A stretch of 26,759 bases of DNA from Candidatus Falkowbacteria bacterium CG10_big_fil_rev_8_21_14_0_10_39_9 (GTDB lineage: Bacteria > Patescibacteriota > Patescibacteriia > Patescibacteriales > UBA12465): contig PFAQ01000062.1 in NCBI GenBank assembly GCA_002778645.1, positions 559-27,317 of the forward strand, written 5' to 3'. Both the position numbers and the translations under genes were made by a program. Shown here one piece after another: positions 7,485 to 16,518 of the stretch. The number at the start of each line of letters is the position of its first letter. The first letter of the stretch is position 1. Below the pieces are notes generated by a model. The model made no database searches. It saw only the letters and a list, made by a program, of their open reading frames with translations, and was not told the origin of the DNA.

Positions 7485-8717
7485 ATGAAACAATCACAAT
7501 TATTTACTAAAACAACTAAAGAGACCCCTAAAGATGAGACTAGTTTTAATGCTCAAATTTTGATTCGAGCCGGCTTTATTGATAAAGTGGGGGCGGGAAT
7601 GTATAATTTTTTGCCTTTAGGACTAAGAGTTTTAAATAAAATTAATAATATTGTCCGAGAAGAGATGGCGACAGTTTCCGGTCAAGAGGTTCTGATGACC
7701 GCCTTAACCCCAAAAGAAGTTTGGCAGGCGACTGATCGTTGGGATAATTTTGATGTGCTGTTTAAATTAACTGGAAATGATGATAAGGAATATGCGCTGG
7801 GAGCAACTCATGAAGAGATTGTGACACCACTGGCTAAAAAGTTTTTATGTTCCTACAAGGAAATGCCAAAATCTATTTTTCAGATTCAAGTAAAATTTAG
7901 AAATGAAAAAAGAGCTAAGGCTGGTTTGTTGCGCGGTCGGGAATTTATCATGAAGGATATGTATTCCTTTCACACTGATCAGGCTGATTTAGATGAATAT
8001 TATGAAACAGTTAAGGCTGCCTATTTCAGAATTTATGAACGTCTGGGACTAAAAGATTTAACCTATCTGACCTATTCTTCGGGCGGGGCTTTTTCTAAAT
8101 TTTCTCATGAATTTCAAACCTTAACTGAAGCCGGTGAAGACCATGTTTATATTTGTCCCGATTGCCAGGTGGCCGTTAATCGAGAAATTATTGCCGAACA
8201 TAATTTTTGTCCAGTTTGTAAGCGAGCTGATTTGACTGAGGCCAAGGCGATTGAGGTTGGTAATATTTTTAAATTAGGAACTAAGTTCTCCAGTGCTTTT
8301 GATATGAAATATATGGATCAGAATGGCGATTCGCAGGAGGTGATTATGGGGTGTTATGGGATGGGTCCGAGCCGAATAATGGGAACAATAGTGGAGGTTT
8401 TTAATGATGAACGAGGAATTATTTGGCCGGAGAGTATTGCGCCTTTTAAGATTCATTTATTGTCACTGAAAGAGAATAAAGCCGCTACTGCTATTTATCA
8501 AGAATTAATTAATAATAATATTGAAGTTTTGTTTGACGATCGAGAAGATGTTGGGGCTGGGGCTAAGTTTGCCGATGCTGACTTAATCGGTTGTCCTTAT
8601 CGTTTAGTAGTCTCCAGCAAAACCCTAGAGCGGGGCGGAGTTGAACTTAAAGCTCGCACCAGTGATCAAATGGAGATTATCCCACTGGATCAAATCATTA
8701 ATCAATTTAAACGTTAA
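7485..8717 (+). CDS. proS: Prolyl-tRNA synthetase, short form with zinc-ribbon insert
   Basis: Charges tRNA-Pro. The 410-residue protein has the class II core (GATHEE, motif 2 at FRNEKRAKAGLLRGREF, motif 3 at GCYGMGPSRIMG) and a C-terminal anticodon-binding domain (IKLLS-like start at IHLLSLKENK, ending DQIINQFKR). Standard bacterial ProRS is about 570 residues and carries an editing (INS) domain between motifs 2 and 3. Here that place holds only a short segment with C224-PD-C227 and C242-PV-C245, which looks like a zinc ribbon. Editing of Ala-tRNA-Pro would then have to be done by another protein or be absent. It lies 14 nt after ruvA and 2 nt before mreB. Confidence 0.95.
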   Translation: MKQSQLFTKTTKETPKDETSFNAQILIRAGFIDKVGAGMYNFLPLGLRVLNKINNIVREEMATVSGQEVLMTALTPKEVWQATDRWDNFDVLFKLTGNDDKEYALGATHEEIVTPLAKKFLCSYKEMPKSIFQIQVKFRNEKRAKAGLLRGREFIMKDMYSFHTDQADLDEYYETVKAAYFRIYERLGLKDLTYLTYSSGGAFSKFSHEFQTLTEAGEDHVYICPDCQVAVNREIIAEHNFCPVCKRADLTEAKAIEVGNIFKLGTKFSSAFDMKYMDQNGDSQEVIMGCYGMGPSRIMGTIVEVFNDERGIIWPESIAPFKIHLLSLKENKAATAIYQELINNNIEVLFDDREDVGAGAKFADADLIGCPYRLVVSSKTLERGGVELKARTSDQMEIIPLDQIINQFKR

Positions 8718-8719
8718 TT

Positions 8720-9769
8720 ATGTTTGGTGGATTACTCGCAAAATTCAGTCGTTTTGGTCATGACTTAGGAGTAGACTTAGGAACTAAGAACACTCTGGTT
8801 TATGTTGATAAAAAAGGTATTATTATTAATGAGCCTTCGGTCGTGGCTATTAATAGTCGCACGACAGAAATTTTAGAAATTGGGCGGGAGGCTAAAAAAA
8901 TGGTGGGTAAAACCCCAAGTCACATCCAAACCATTAAACCATTAATTGATGGTGTTATTTCTGACTTTGAAGTAACGGAAAAGATGTTGAAATATTTTAT
9001 TAAAAAAGTTCATAGTGAAAATTTTTCTTTGTTACCTCGTCCTCGGGTAATTATCGGTATCCCTCTCGACATTACCGAAGTAGAGAAGAAAGCCGTGGAA
9101 GATGCGGCTAAATCAGCTGGCGCCCGTAAGGTTTATTTAGTGGAAGAAGTTATGGCCTCAGCTATTGGAGCTCGTCTACCAGTGCTCGATGCGACCGCTA
9201 GCATGGTGGTTGATATTGGCGGTGGCACAACCGATATCGCCGTTATTTCTTTGGGCGGTGTGGTGTCTTATAAATCACTACGGTTTGCCGGCAATGAATT
9301 TGATAATAATATTATTGATTATATTCGGGAAGAATTTAATCTGTTAATTGGTGAACAATTGGCCGAGAAGATTAAGATTCAAATTGGTTCGGTGGTGCCT
9401 TTTTTGGAGAAGCGAGAAATAGAAGTGCGCGGTCGGGATCTAATTAATGGCTTACCTAAGTCTATTATGGTTAGTGATGATCAGATTAGAGAAGCTTTGA
9501 GTCGAACAGTTAATAAGATGGTTGATAATATTAAGTTAACTTTAGAGTCTACTCCACCAGAGCTAGTCTCTGATGTTTATGAAAGCGGTATTTATTTAAC
9601 TGGTGGCGGCGCCTTGCTTTATGGTTTAGCTGATTTAATCTCGGCCGCCGCTAAAATTCCGGTAGTGGTGGTTGACGATCCTTTGACTTGTATGGCCCGG
9701 GGTACTGGATTTTTATTTGCTGATGAAAAACTTTTAGCAAAGGTCATGGTTTTGCCCAATATAATGTAA
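8720..9769 (+). CDS. mreB: Rod-shape actin homologue MreB
   Basis: A 349-residue actin-fold ATPase that forms membrane-bound filaments guiding lateral wall synthesis. Phosphate-1 motif is GVDLGTKNTLVYV and phosphate-2 is DIGGGTTDIAVI; the adenosine motif TGGGALLYGL is near the C terminus. The N terminus MFGGLLAKFSRF could form the amphipathic membrane-binding helix. The residue after GGGTT is Asp, where most MreB have Glu. The gene lies two bases after proS and one base before mreC, in the standard mreBCD order. Confidence 0.96.
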   Translation: MFGGLLAKFSRFGHDLGVDLGTKNTLVYVDKKGIIINEPSVVAINSRTTEILEIGREAKKMVGKTPSHIQTIKPLIDGVISDFEVTEKMLKYFIKKVHSENFSLLPRPRVIIGIPLDITEVEKKAVEDAAKSAGARKVYLVEEVMASAIGARLPVLDATASMVVDIGGGTTDIAVISLGGVVSYKSLRFAGNEFDNNIIDYIREEFNLLIGEQLAEKIKIQIGSVVPFLEKREIEVRGRDLINGLPKSIMVSDDQIREALSRTVNKMVDNIKLTLESTPPELVSDVYESGIYLTGGGALLYGLADLISAAAKIPVVVVDDPLTCMARGTGFLFADEKLLAKVMVLPNIM

Positions 9770-9770
9770 T

Positions 9771-10580
9771 ATGTTTAAGAATCGAATAAAACAGCATATC
9801 AAAATAATAGTAGTTGCTGGACTACTTATTTTTTTGCATTTTATCGGTGCTTTGGGGACAATAGAGCGCTTGATTGTTAATATTAGTCAGCCAATTTTTA
9901 CTAAATTCCATAATTTAGGATCGACTTGGAAGCAAAGTTCTGGTGGTGAAGTTTCAGTTGATGATTTAAAATCTAGAATTAATTATTTAGAGGGTCAGAT
10001 GAGCACCTTGGTGGTAGAAAATGCTCGGCTCAAAGACTTAGAAAATGAAAATCAGAAGTTGCGAGAATATCTCAATTTTTTTAATCAAAAACAGTTTAAT
10101 TATATTTTGGCTAATGTGACGGCTCAAGAAAACTTTTTGGACTCAGTCAAATATGGTCAGAATATTATTATCAATAAAGGTAAAAATGATAAATTAATCC
10201 CGGGTTTAGCGGTAATTAATGGTCAGGGGGTATTGGTGGGCAAAGTCTTGGAGGTTAAAGAAAATTCGGCTCGAGTTTGTTTATTGGTTAATAATTCTTG
10301 TAAATTGGCAGTTAGTGTTTTAAATCAAAATCGCACAATTGGAGTGACCGAAGGTGATCTTGGATTGACTGTTAAAATTAATTTTGTTGGTCAAACCGAG
10401 AAGATTAATCAGGGTGATATTGTGGTAACTTCTGGTTTGGAGAAAGATATTCCAGCCGGGTTAGTTTTGGGGCGTGTCAGTCAGATTAATAACAATGAAA
10501 ATGATGTCTGGCAGAATATTAATGTCGAGCCATTGGTTAATTTTGATAATTTGAAAGTGGTATCAATAGTTTTACCTTAG
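9771..10580 (+). CDS. mreC: Rod shape-determining protein MreC
   Basis: A bitopic membrane protein linking MreB filaments to the periplasmic or extracytoplasmic wall-synthesis machinery. The 269 residues have a transmembrane segment at about 11-30, a coiled coil at about 65-100 (rich in LKDLENENQKLREY-type heptads) and the two beta-barrel domains of MreC (VINGQGVLVGKVLEV; VVTSGLEKDIPAGLVLGRV). The start follows the mreB stop by one base. It ends in TAG. Confidence 0.95.
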   Translation: MFKNRIKQHIKIIVVAGLLIFLHFIGALGTIERLIVNISQPIFTKFHNLGSTWKQSSGGEVSVDDLKSRINYLEGQMSTLVVENARLKDLENENQKLREYLNFFNQKQFNYILANVTAQENFLDSVKYGQNIIINKGKNDKLIPGLAVINGQGVLVGKVLEVKENSARVCLLVNNSCKLAVSVLNQNRTIGVTEGDLGLTVKINFVGQTEKINQGDIVVTSGLEKDIPAGLVLGRVSQINNNENDVWQNINVEPLVNFDNLKVVSIVLP

Positions 10581-10589
10581 TTTAATTGT

Positions 10590-11123
10590 ATGAAAAGATA
10601 TTTTATAGTTATTTTGTTGGTATTAGTTTTATTTTTGGTGGCCTTTTTACAATTGGCCCTAGTAAACTCTGCCCCCTATTTTTTTAGTCGAATTAATTTA
10701 ATTCTCTTGGTTTTAATTCTAGCTCTGTTTTTCTTTGATTTTAAAAAGGTAATTTTGGGGGCTTTGGCGCTGGGTTTATTAATTGATATTTTTTCTTTTA
10801 GGTTGTTTGGTTGTTATACTTTATCCCTTTTTTTGGTGGTAATTTTAGCTGATTTTTTGCTGGCTAATTGGTTTACTAATCATTCCGCTTATTCTTTTTT
10901 GGCTCTGACATTTTTTGCTACTTTGTTTTATAATCTGGAGCTTTATAACTTCTTTTACTTAAGTAATTTTCTATCAGAACAGCATTTTTTCTTGGGGCAA
11001 GCTAATTTTTGGCGCGGATTAGGATTAGAGCTATTTTGGAGCCTGGGAATTATCTTTTTATTCTTCTGGCTGATGAATTTGACTACGACCAGGTTAAAGC
11101 CGATTTTCTTGGATAAACGTTAG
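10590..11123 (+). CDS. mreD: Rod shape-determining protein MreD
   Basis: A 177-residue, very hydrophobic protein with about five or six membrane segments. Its identity rests on size, topology and position right after mreC, together with MreD-like features (GLLIDIFSFRLFGCYTLSL). MreD works with MreC in the elongation complex. The downstream promoter at 11109-11137 overlaps its 3' end. No RodA or PBP2 gene follows, unlike many mre operons. Confidence 0.88.
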   Translation: MKRYFIVILLVLVLFLVAFLQLALVNSAPYFFSRINLILLVLILALFFFDFKKVILGALALGLLIDIFSFRLFGCYTLSLFLVVILADFLLANWFTNHSAYSFLALTFFATLFYNLELYNFFYLSNFLSEQHFFLGQANFWRGLGLELFWSLGIIFLFFWLMNLTTTRLKPIFLDKR

Positions 11124-11137
11124 GATTGTGCTATAAT
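11109..11137 (+). promoter_or_regulatory. Extended -10 promoter for the PfkB kinase gene
   Basis: TTGGAT (11109-11114), a 17-nt spacer and TATAAT (11132-11137) preceded by TGC, an extended -10. It lies across the mreD stop codon and could separately drive the genes from 11161 on. Confidence 0.75.
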
Positions 11138-11160
11138 TTTAGGGAATTATTTAAATATTT

Positions 11161-12159
11161 ATGAAATACGACGTTATTACTATTGGTGGTGGCACAGAAG
11201 ATTTTTCTTTTTATACCCATGCTGGATTGGTTCTGCGGAGTAAAAAGGACGTCTTACACCAAAAGCTAATTGCCTTTGAATATGGGGCTAAAATTGGAAT
11301 TGACCGAGTTTATTCCACTTTTGGTGGTGGAGCGGCTAATACCGCCGTTAATTTAAGCGGCTTGGGGTTTAAAACGGCCGCTGTTTTATGCGTTGGCGGT
11401 GATGAGCGGGGACGAAATGTTGTGGACAATTTAAAGCAGTGTAAGGTGGCCACAGATTTAGTAGAAATAGCTAAAAATAACACCACCGGTTTTTCCTTTA
11501 TTGTGATTAATAAAAGTAACGAACGAATTATTTTCTCTCATCGAGGGGCCAATACTGAACTGAGAATCAGAGCCAAAATTTTGGCGGCTTTAAAACAGTC
11601 TAAATGGGTTTATATCGCTTCTTTGTCGGGGCTCTATTGGCAAGAAGACTTGAGGGATATATTTTCGGTGGCTCGGGCTAAGAAAGTTTGGAACCCAGGT
11701 GAAGCCCAGTTGTCCGGTGGTCTTAAAAAGATTTCTAAGTTTTTAAAACAAACCGATGTTTTTTGTGTTAATCGGGAAGAAGCGATTGAATTGGTCTTAA
11801 GTACGGGTAAATATCGGGCCAATGATTTTAAGTTTTTAAATAACATTAAAAATTTATTAAAGATCATTAAGTCTTTCGGTCCCCTAATGGTTGTTATAAC
11901 TAGCGGTAAAAAGGGGGCAGATTTTTATGATGGCTTTAGTTTTTATCATCAAAATATTATTAGTAACCAAAAACGTTTAGATGCGACTGGGGTAGGCGAC
12001 GCTTTTCATTCTTCCTTTTTAGCGGGGATAGAGTTGTATAATGGTGATATTAAGCGGGCGATGCTCTTGGGAGTTTATAATACGGCGGCCGTAGTTTCGG
12101 GAATTGGAGCCCAAAATGGCCTATTACTTAAGTCAGATTTAAAAAAATATAAAATTTAA
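11161..12159 (+). CDS. PfkB-family carbohydrate or nucleoside kinase
   Basis: A 332-residue ribokinase-fold kinase that transfers phosphate from ATP to a sugar or nucleoside hydroxyl. The N-terminal glycine signature is FGGGAANTAVNLSGLG. The C-terminal PfkB signature is DATGVGDAFHSSFLAG, with D274 at its start and the catalytic base D280 in GxGD. The substrate cannot be read from the sequence; the adenosine/ribokinase branch is most likely. It has its own promoter and is followed four bases later by the cupin gene. Confidence 0.9.
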   Translation: MKYDVITIGGGTEDFSFYTHAGLVLRSKKDVLHQKLIAFEYGAKIGIDRVYSTFGGGAANTAVNLSGLGFKTAAVLCVGGDERGRNVVDNLKQCKVATDLVEIAKNNTTGFSFIVINKSNERIIFSHRGANTELRIRAKILAALKQSKWVYIASLSGLYWQEDLRDIFSVARAKKVWNPGEAQLSGGLKKISKFLKQTDVFCVNREEAIELVLSTGKYRANDFKFLNNIKNLLKIIKSFGPLMVVITSGKKGADFYDGFSFYHQNIISNQKRLDATGVGDAFHSSFLAGIELYNGDIKRAMLLGVYNTAAVVSGIGAQNGLLLKSDLKKYKI

Positions 12160-12163
12160 TATT

Positions 12164-12616
12164 ATGATTACCGGTGTGATACTTAAAAAATTACAAAAAT
12201 TTACGGATGAGCGCGGTTGGTTAACTGAAGCTTATCGTCAAGATCAGGATCATTATCAACCAGCCATGTCCTACCTTAGTTACACTAAAAACGGTGTAGT
12301 CCGTGGTCCGCATGAACATGTTAGTCAGAGTGACCTATTTATTTTTGCTGGTCCAGGCGATTTTGAACTCCATTTATGGGATAGACGAGCAGGTTCAGAT
12401 ACTAAGGGTGAATATCGAAAAATTGTGGTGGGAGAATCTAACCCTTGCACCGTGATTGTTCCCCCGGGAGTAGTCCATGGTTATAAATGTCTTTCCAGTG
12501 CTGGTTCTTGGTCGATTAATTTACCGGATAAATTGTATAAAGGCGTTGATAAGGCGGAAGAAATTGATGAAATTCGCTGGGAAATTGACCCCGCTTCGCC
12601 TTATAAAATTGTTTAA
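12164..12616 (+). CDS. RmlC-like cupin (dTDP-sugar 3,5-epimerase family)
   Basis: A 150-residue beta-barrel protein related to dTDP-4-dehydrorhamnose 3,5-epimerase. Seen: FTDERGWLTEAYR at the N terminus, the RGPHEH motif around H50 corresponding to the catalytic RGLH region, and VPPGVVHGYKCLS in the second half. It is shorter than typical RmlC (about 180 residues) and no RmlA, B or D genes are nearby, so the exact sugar reaction is open. Isomerase activity on a nucleotide sugar for the envelope is the likely role. Confidence 0.82.
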   Translation: MITGVILKKLQKFTDERGWLTEAYRQDQDHYQPAMSYLSYTKNGVVRGPHEHVSQSDLFIFAGPGDFELHLWDRRAGSDTKGEYRKIVVGESNPCTVIVPPGVVHGYKCLSSAGSWSINLPDKLYKGVDKAEEIDEIRWEIDPASPYKIV

Positions 12617-12620
12617 TATT

Positions 12621-13022
12621 ATGGCTTGTATTTTTTGTAAAATAATTAATGGTGAGATTCCGGCCCAAGTAGTTTATGAAGATGACTCCACTATGGCTTT
12701 CCTGGATATTAATCCTCATAGTTTTGGCCACACCTTGGTTATGCCCAAAAAACATTTTGTTAATTTCGAAGATACTCCCGGAGATGTTTTAGCAGCTACT
12801 ATGATGACTGTTAAGAAGGTGGGGCGGAGCCTAAAAGATAATTTGGGAGTGTCGGGCTATAATGTCTATGAAAACAATGATCCGGTGGCTGGTCAGATTA
12901 TTCCGCATCTTCATTTTCATGTTATTCCACGACACGAAAATGATGGCCTAGAATTTTGGCCCCAATTAAAATATGGGGTAGGGGAGGCCGAAGCTATCCT
13001 AAGTAAAATTAAAATTAATTAA
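12621..13022 (+). CDS. HIT family nucleotide hydrolase or transferase
   Basis: A 133-residue histidine-triad protein. I placed the start at 12621, giving MACIFCKIINGEIP, the canonical HIT N terminus; the longer frame to 12477 lies inside the preceding gene. The triad is H96-L-H98-F-H100, followed by VIPR. Two N-terminal cysteines (C3, C6) may bind zinc with histidines, as in many HINT-type members. The family hydrolyses nucleoside phosphoramidates or dinucleoside polyphosphates. It follows the cupin stop by four bases. Confidence 0.93.
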   Translation: MACIFCKIINGEIPAQVVYEDDSTMAFLDINPHSFGHTLVMPKKHFVNFEDTPGDVLAATMMTVKKVGRSLKDNLGVSGYNVYENNDPVAGQIIPHLHFHVIPRHENDGLEFWPQLKYGVGEAEAILSKIKIN

Positions 13023-13048
13023 ACAACATAACAATAAAATTTAAATTT

Positions 13049-13486
13049 ATGTCTAAAAAAATTTTTATCATTGAAGACGAAGAAGGAATATTATATGGTC
13101 TCCAAGATCATTTTACTTCCGATGGTTATGACGTGGAGATTAGTGCGGCTGATGAAGAACTTGAAGACTTATTAGCTCGAGTTAAGAAGACTAAAGCGGA
13201 CTATGTTATTTTGGATTTAGTTTTGCCTAAATTAGATGGTTTGGAAATATTAAAGAGACTGAAGCATGATGATGAAACAGCGGATATTCAGGTCTTAATT
13301 TTTACTGATTTAAGCGATGAAGATTCACGCGCTAGAAGTATTGGTTTGGGCGCTAATTATTATTTTTTAAAGAGTGAATTGGATATTACTGAATTTGCTG
13401 ATCATGTTGAAAAAATTATTGGAAACAAACAAGTTAGTGACGCCTCAGCTGAAGATGCTGAAGAAAACGATTTGGTTTTGGAGTAG
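13049..13486 (+). CDS. Stand-alone response regulator receiver
   Basis: A CheY-like domain of 145 residues. The acidic pocket is E9-D10-E11, the phospho-acceptor is D56 in VILDLVLPKLDG, the switch threonine is T86 (IFTDLSD) and the conserved lysine is K108 (FLKSE). It has no output domain, only an acidic 20-residue tail. No histidine kinase lies in the window, so its partner and output are unknown. It closes the run that starts at 5664. Confidence 0.93.
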   Translation: MSKKIFIIEDEEGILYGLQDHFTSDGYDVEISAADEELEDLLARVKKTKADYVILDLVLPKLDGLEILKRLKHDDETADIQVLIFTDLSDEDSRARSIGLGANYYFLKSELDITEFADHVEKIIGNKQVSDASAEDAEENDLVLE

Positions 13487-13500
13487 TTTGATTTAGGTGG

Positions 13501-13529
13501 TTGACAGTATAATGACTTTTTGTTATTAT
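13501..13529 (+). promoter_or_regulatory. Consensus promoter of the MarR-exporter operon
   Basis: TTGACA (13501-13506), a 17-nt spacer and TATTAT (13524-13529). Start predicted near 13536. Confidence 0.8.
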
Positions 13530-13541
13530 TAGAGTGTCTAA
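13509..13541 (+). promoter_or_regulatory. Candidate MarR operator palindromes
   Basis: TTAGA-GTG-TCTAA (13529-13541) is a perfect palindrome sitting on the predicted transcription start. A second near-palindrome, ATAATGAC-TTTTT-GTTATTAT (13509-13516 with 13522-13529), fills the spacer and -10. MarR proteins commonly bind such sites to repress their own operon; the link here is inferred from position. Confidence 0.45.
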
Positions 13542-13563
13542 CTATTATAGCTTCTAATTAATT

Positions 13564-13977
13564 ATGAAAAGTGCTTTGACTAAATCATTAATTTGCTCGA
13601 TTTTTAACGCTGGACAGATTTTGCGAGAAAGAGCCCGGGCTGAAAGCAGTTTAACCGATTGCTCTTTTTTGCATATGCATACTTTGCATTATTTGGAAGA
13701 GAACGGATCGGTTAATATGAAGGAAATTGCTAATTTTTTACATATTACTCCGCCTTCGGCCACTTCTTTGGTTAATTCTCTGGTGACCCGAGGCTTTATT
13801 ACTCGAGTGGGAAACGAATCTGATAGACGGACGATTAAATTACAAATCACAGCCGCCGGAAGAACTTTGTTAAAAAATAGTTTCAAGCGAATCGTGGCTG
13901 ATCTGGAGAAGCATGTCGCGCGATTGAGTGAGTCAGAACAGAAAGCTTTTAGTGCCATTTTAAATAAAATTTCTTAA
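13564..13977 (+). CDS. MarR-family transcriptional regulator
   Basis: A 137-residue winged-helix dimer. The recognition helix is in MKEIANFLHITPPSATSLVN and the wing in NESDRRTIKLQITAAG, where the DRR motif is typical of MarR. The N and C termini form the dimerisation helices. It heads an operon with a MacAB-type exporter 22 nt downstream and has its own promoter with palindromes over the start, so auto-repression released by an exported compound is the likely scheme. The ligand is unknown. Confidence 0.92.
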   Translation: MKSALTKSLICSIFNAGQILRERARAESSLTDCSFLHMHTLHYLEENGSVNMKEIANFLHITPPSATSLVNSLVTRGFITRVGNESDRRTIKLQITAAGRTLLKNSFKRIVADLEKHVARLSESEQKAFSAILNKIS

Positions 13978-13999
13978 AAATATTAATTAAATTTTCAAT

Positions 14000-15796
14000 A
14001 TGAAAAAAAAGTGGATAATAATTATAGCCGGAGTAATAATTGTTGGCATTGGACTATTATTATGGCGAAACAGTCGCCAACCGCAAGCCGAATACACTAC
14101 CGTAGAATTAAAGCGGGGTAAATTAGTCCAGACGGTTAGTGAAGTGGGAACGGTTAAGGCCCAAAAAGAATTGGAACTTAATTTTCCGCAAATAGGGAAG
14201 TTGAGTAAAAAGGCTGTTAAGGTTGGTGATTTGGTTAAAAAAGATCAGCTTTTAGCGGAACTCGATCAAAGCTCACTTTTAATTAAGCAACAAGAAGTCC
14301 TATCATCTTTGAATGTAGCTCGAGCTAATTTAAGTAAGCTTTTGGCTGGTTCAACTGCTAGCGAAATAGCCGTTTATGAAGCTCAGGCTAACTCAGCTCG
14401 GATTTCTTATCTAGCGGCGCAGGAGGATTACAGCAAAACTCAGGATAGTGTGGCTGAAAATACCGCTCAGGCTCAAAAAAAATTATCTGACCTGCAATCT
14501 CCTAGCCCACTAGTTAATACTTATCAGCAGTCGATTAATAATAATCGGAGTAGTTTATTGACGACAATCGAGGCTAGGTTTACTGCTGCGGGTGTCGCCC
14601 TGGATTATGCTGATCGGATTTTAAGCGACAACGACATTAAAAACTTTTTGAGTATTAAAAATACCTCCTACTTATATAACGCTAATAATTATTATGCCCA
14701 GTCTTTGGTGTTAGAACCATTGGCCGCAGCTGATTTAGCTCTGGCTCGAAGTAATTCTAGCGATGCTAATTTGAATAAAGGAGTAGTTAGTTCTCTAACT
14801 TATTTAAATGCTACTTTTCAAACCATGAGTAATCTTTTTAGCGTGCTAGAGGATTCTATTATTACCTCGGTTCTAACCCAAACGGCCCTGGATACTTTTA
14901 AAACCAATGTTAATAATCATATTGGAATAATTAACGCTGGGATTTCGGCTGTGCAAACCGCCGATCATGCTCTTAAGATTTCGGTCGTTGGCTTATCGGA
15001 TGCTATTAACACAGCTCAGAACGCTTTAAATTCAGCTCAGATTAGTGGTCGACAGCAATTAGCTTCCGCTCAATCTCGGGTAGATACTAGTCGTGAGGCG
15101 GGGGATGTAGCGCAAAAACAATTGGCTCGTATTAAAACCTCGGCTCGGATTGAAGACGTTGCCTTGTCTAAGGCTCAGGTGTCTCAGGCTGAGGCCAATT
15201 TAGATTTAATCAAAAAACAAGTGGCTGATAATATAATTTTAGCGCCAATGGATGGTCAAATCACTAAGATTAATTATGAAATTGGTGAACAGGTTAACTC
15301 GGCCAAGGCCGTGGTTGTTATGTTAACAGAAAATAATTTTGAAGTTGAGGTGGATATTTCCGAGTCGGATATTTTTAAGGTTAAAGTTAACAACTCAGTG
15401 GCAGTGACCTTTGATGCTTTTGGGGAGAACCGTAAGTTTCAGGGAGTGGTTTATTTCATCGAACCAGCTTCAACCGCTATTCAGGACGTAATTTATTATA
15501 AGGTTAAAATTAGATTAACTGATGACCCCACTACTTTAGCAGATATCAAATCCGGCATGACGGCTAATGTGGTAATTACTACTAACAGCAAGGATAATGT
15601 TTTGGCAGCACCTTCTCGGGCAATTCTAGAAAAAACTGGCGATGGTAAGTTTGTTCGAGTCTTGCGGGCTAAAAATCAGCTGGAAGAAATTCCAGTAACT
15701 GTTGGCTTGAGCGGTAATGAGGGCATGATAGAGGTAATTTCCGATCAATTAAAGGAGGGCGATGCTGTTGTTACTTTTGTTAAAAAAGGTCAATAA
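14000..15796 (+). CDS. MacA/HlyD-type membrane fusion (adaptor) protein
   Basis: A 598-residue adaptor for an ABC exporter. One N-terminal transmembrane segment (about residues 4-22) anchors it. The first lipoyl half follows (KKAVKVGDLVKKDQLLAEL), then a very long helical hairpin region (about 95-400), the second lipoyl half (NIILAPMDGQITKINYEIGEQV), and beta-barrel and membrane-proximal domains. It is longer than typical MacA (about 370-400 residues) because of the hairpin insertion, which contains NANNYYAQSLVLEP-type sequence. It is operonic with the ATPase gene five bases downstream. Confidence 0.88.
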   Translation: MKKKWIIIIAGVIIVGIGLLLWRNSRQPQAEYTTVELKRGKLVQTVSEVGTVKAQKELELNFPQIGKLSKKAVKVGDLVKKDQLLAELDQSSLLIKQQEVLSSLNVARANLSKLLAGSTASEIAVYEAQANSARISYLAAQEDYSKTQDSVAENTAQAQKKLSDLQSPSPLVNTYQQSINNNRSSLLTTIEARFTAAGVALDYADRILSDNDIKNFLSIKNTSYLYNANNYYAQSLVLEPLAAADLALARSNSSDANLNKGVVSSLTYLNATFQTMSNLFSVLEDSIITSVLTQTALDTFKTNVNNHIGIINAGISAVQTADHALKISVVGLSDAINTAQNALNSAQISGRQQLASAQSRVDTSREAGDVAQKQLARIKTSARIEDVALSKAQVSQAEANLDLIKKQVADNIILAPMDGQITKINYEIGEQVNSAKAVVVMLTENNFEVEVDISESDIFKVKVNNSVAVTFDAFGENRKFQGVVYFIEPASTAIQDVIYYKVKIRLTDDPTTLADIKSGMTANVVITTNSKDNVLAAPSRAILEKTGDGKFVRVLRAKNQLEEIPVTVGLSGNEGMIEVISDQLKEGDAVVTFVKKGQ

Positions 15797-15800
15797 AATT

Positions 15801-16514
15801 ATGTTGATTTCCGTCCGTGACTTGAGAAAAGAATATGTCAGTGGTGACGTGGTGACCAAAGTTCTCCATGGTCTGTCTTTTGATATTGCTAAAGGAGAAT
15901 TTGTTTCTATTATGGGGCCGTCTGGATCAGGTAAGAGTACTCTGATGCACATCATGGGTCTTTTAGATCGGGCTTCAACAGGAAAGTATTTATTAGAAGA
16001 TAAAGATGTGACCTCATTAAATGATAATCAATTAGCTCAGTTTCGTAATGATAAAATTGGGTTTGTGTTTCAAGCCTTTAATCTCTTGCCGCGCACCACT
16101 GTTCTGGAAAACGTAAAGCTGCCACTAATCTATTCTGACCATAGTCATAATGCCGATGCTCGAGCTAAAGAGGTTTTGGAGAGTGTGGGCTTGGGGCATC
16201 GGTTGCATTATTATACCAACCAAATTTCTGGTGGTGAAAAACAACGAGTGGCTATCGCGCGAGCGCTGGTCAACGAACCATCGGTGATTTTTGCTGACGA
16301 ACCGACCGGTAATTTAGATTCTAAATCTGGTATCCAGATTATGGGTATTCTGCAACGGCTCAATGACGCCGGTAATACTATTATTTTAGTGACTCATGAA
16401 ACTTATACCGCCAAACACGCGAAACGAATTTTACGGATCAAGGATGGTTTGATAGTGGGCGATGAGCTGGTGGCTAATCGTCGTTTTGCTCAAGATGGCG
16501 ATGTCTTAAAATAA
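15801..16514 (+). CDS. MacB/LolD-type ABC transporter ATP-binding protein
   Basis: A 237-residue ATPase. The start at 15801 gives [12 protein letters not shown], right after the adaptor stop; the longer frame to 15762 overlaps the adaptor gene. Walker A is GPSGSGKST (about 39-47), the signature is [15 protein letters not shown], Walker B is [12 protein letters not shown], and the H-loop histidine is in LVTHE. It powers the permease four bases downstream in a mechanotransmission-type exporter. Confidence 0.94.
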   Translation: MLISVRDLRKEYVSGDVVTKVLHGLSFDIAKGEFVSIMGPSGSGKSTLMHIMGLLDRASTGKYLLEDKDVTSLNDNQLAQFRNDKIGFVFQAFNLLPRTTVLENVKLPLIYSDHSHNADARAKEVLESVGLGHRLHYYTNQISGGEKQRVAIARALVNEPSVIFADEPTGNLDSKSGIQIMGILQRLNDAGNTIILVTHETYTAKHAKRILRIKDGLIVGDELVANRRFAQDGDVLK

Positions 16515-16518
16515 TTAT

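Noticed and set aside
12477..12620. Upstream extension of the HIT gene
   Set aside because: It overlaps the cupin gene in another frame, and the HIT family begins at 12621.
15762..15800. Upstream extension of the ABC ATPase
   Set aside because: It lies within the adaptor gene; the family N terminus starts at 15801.
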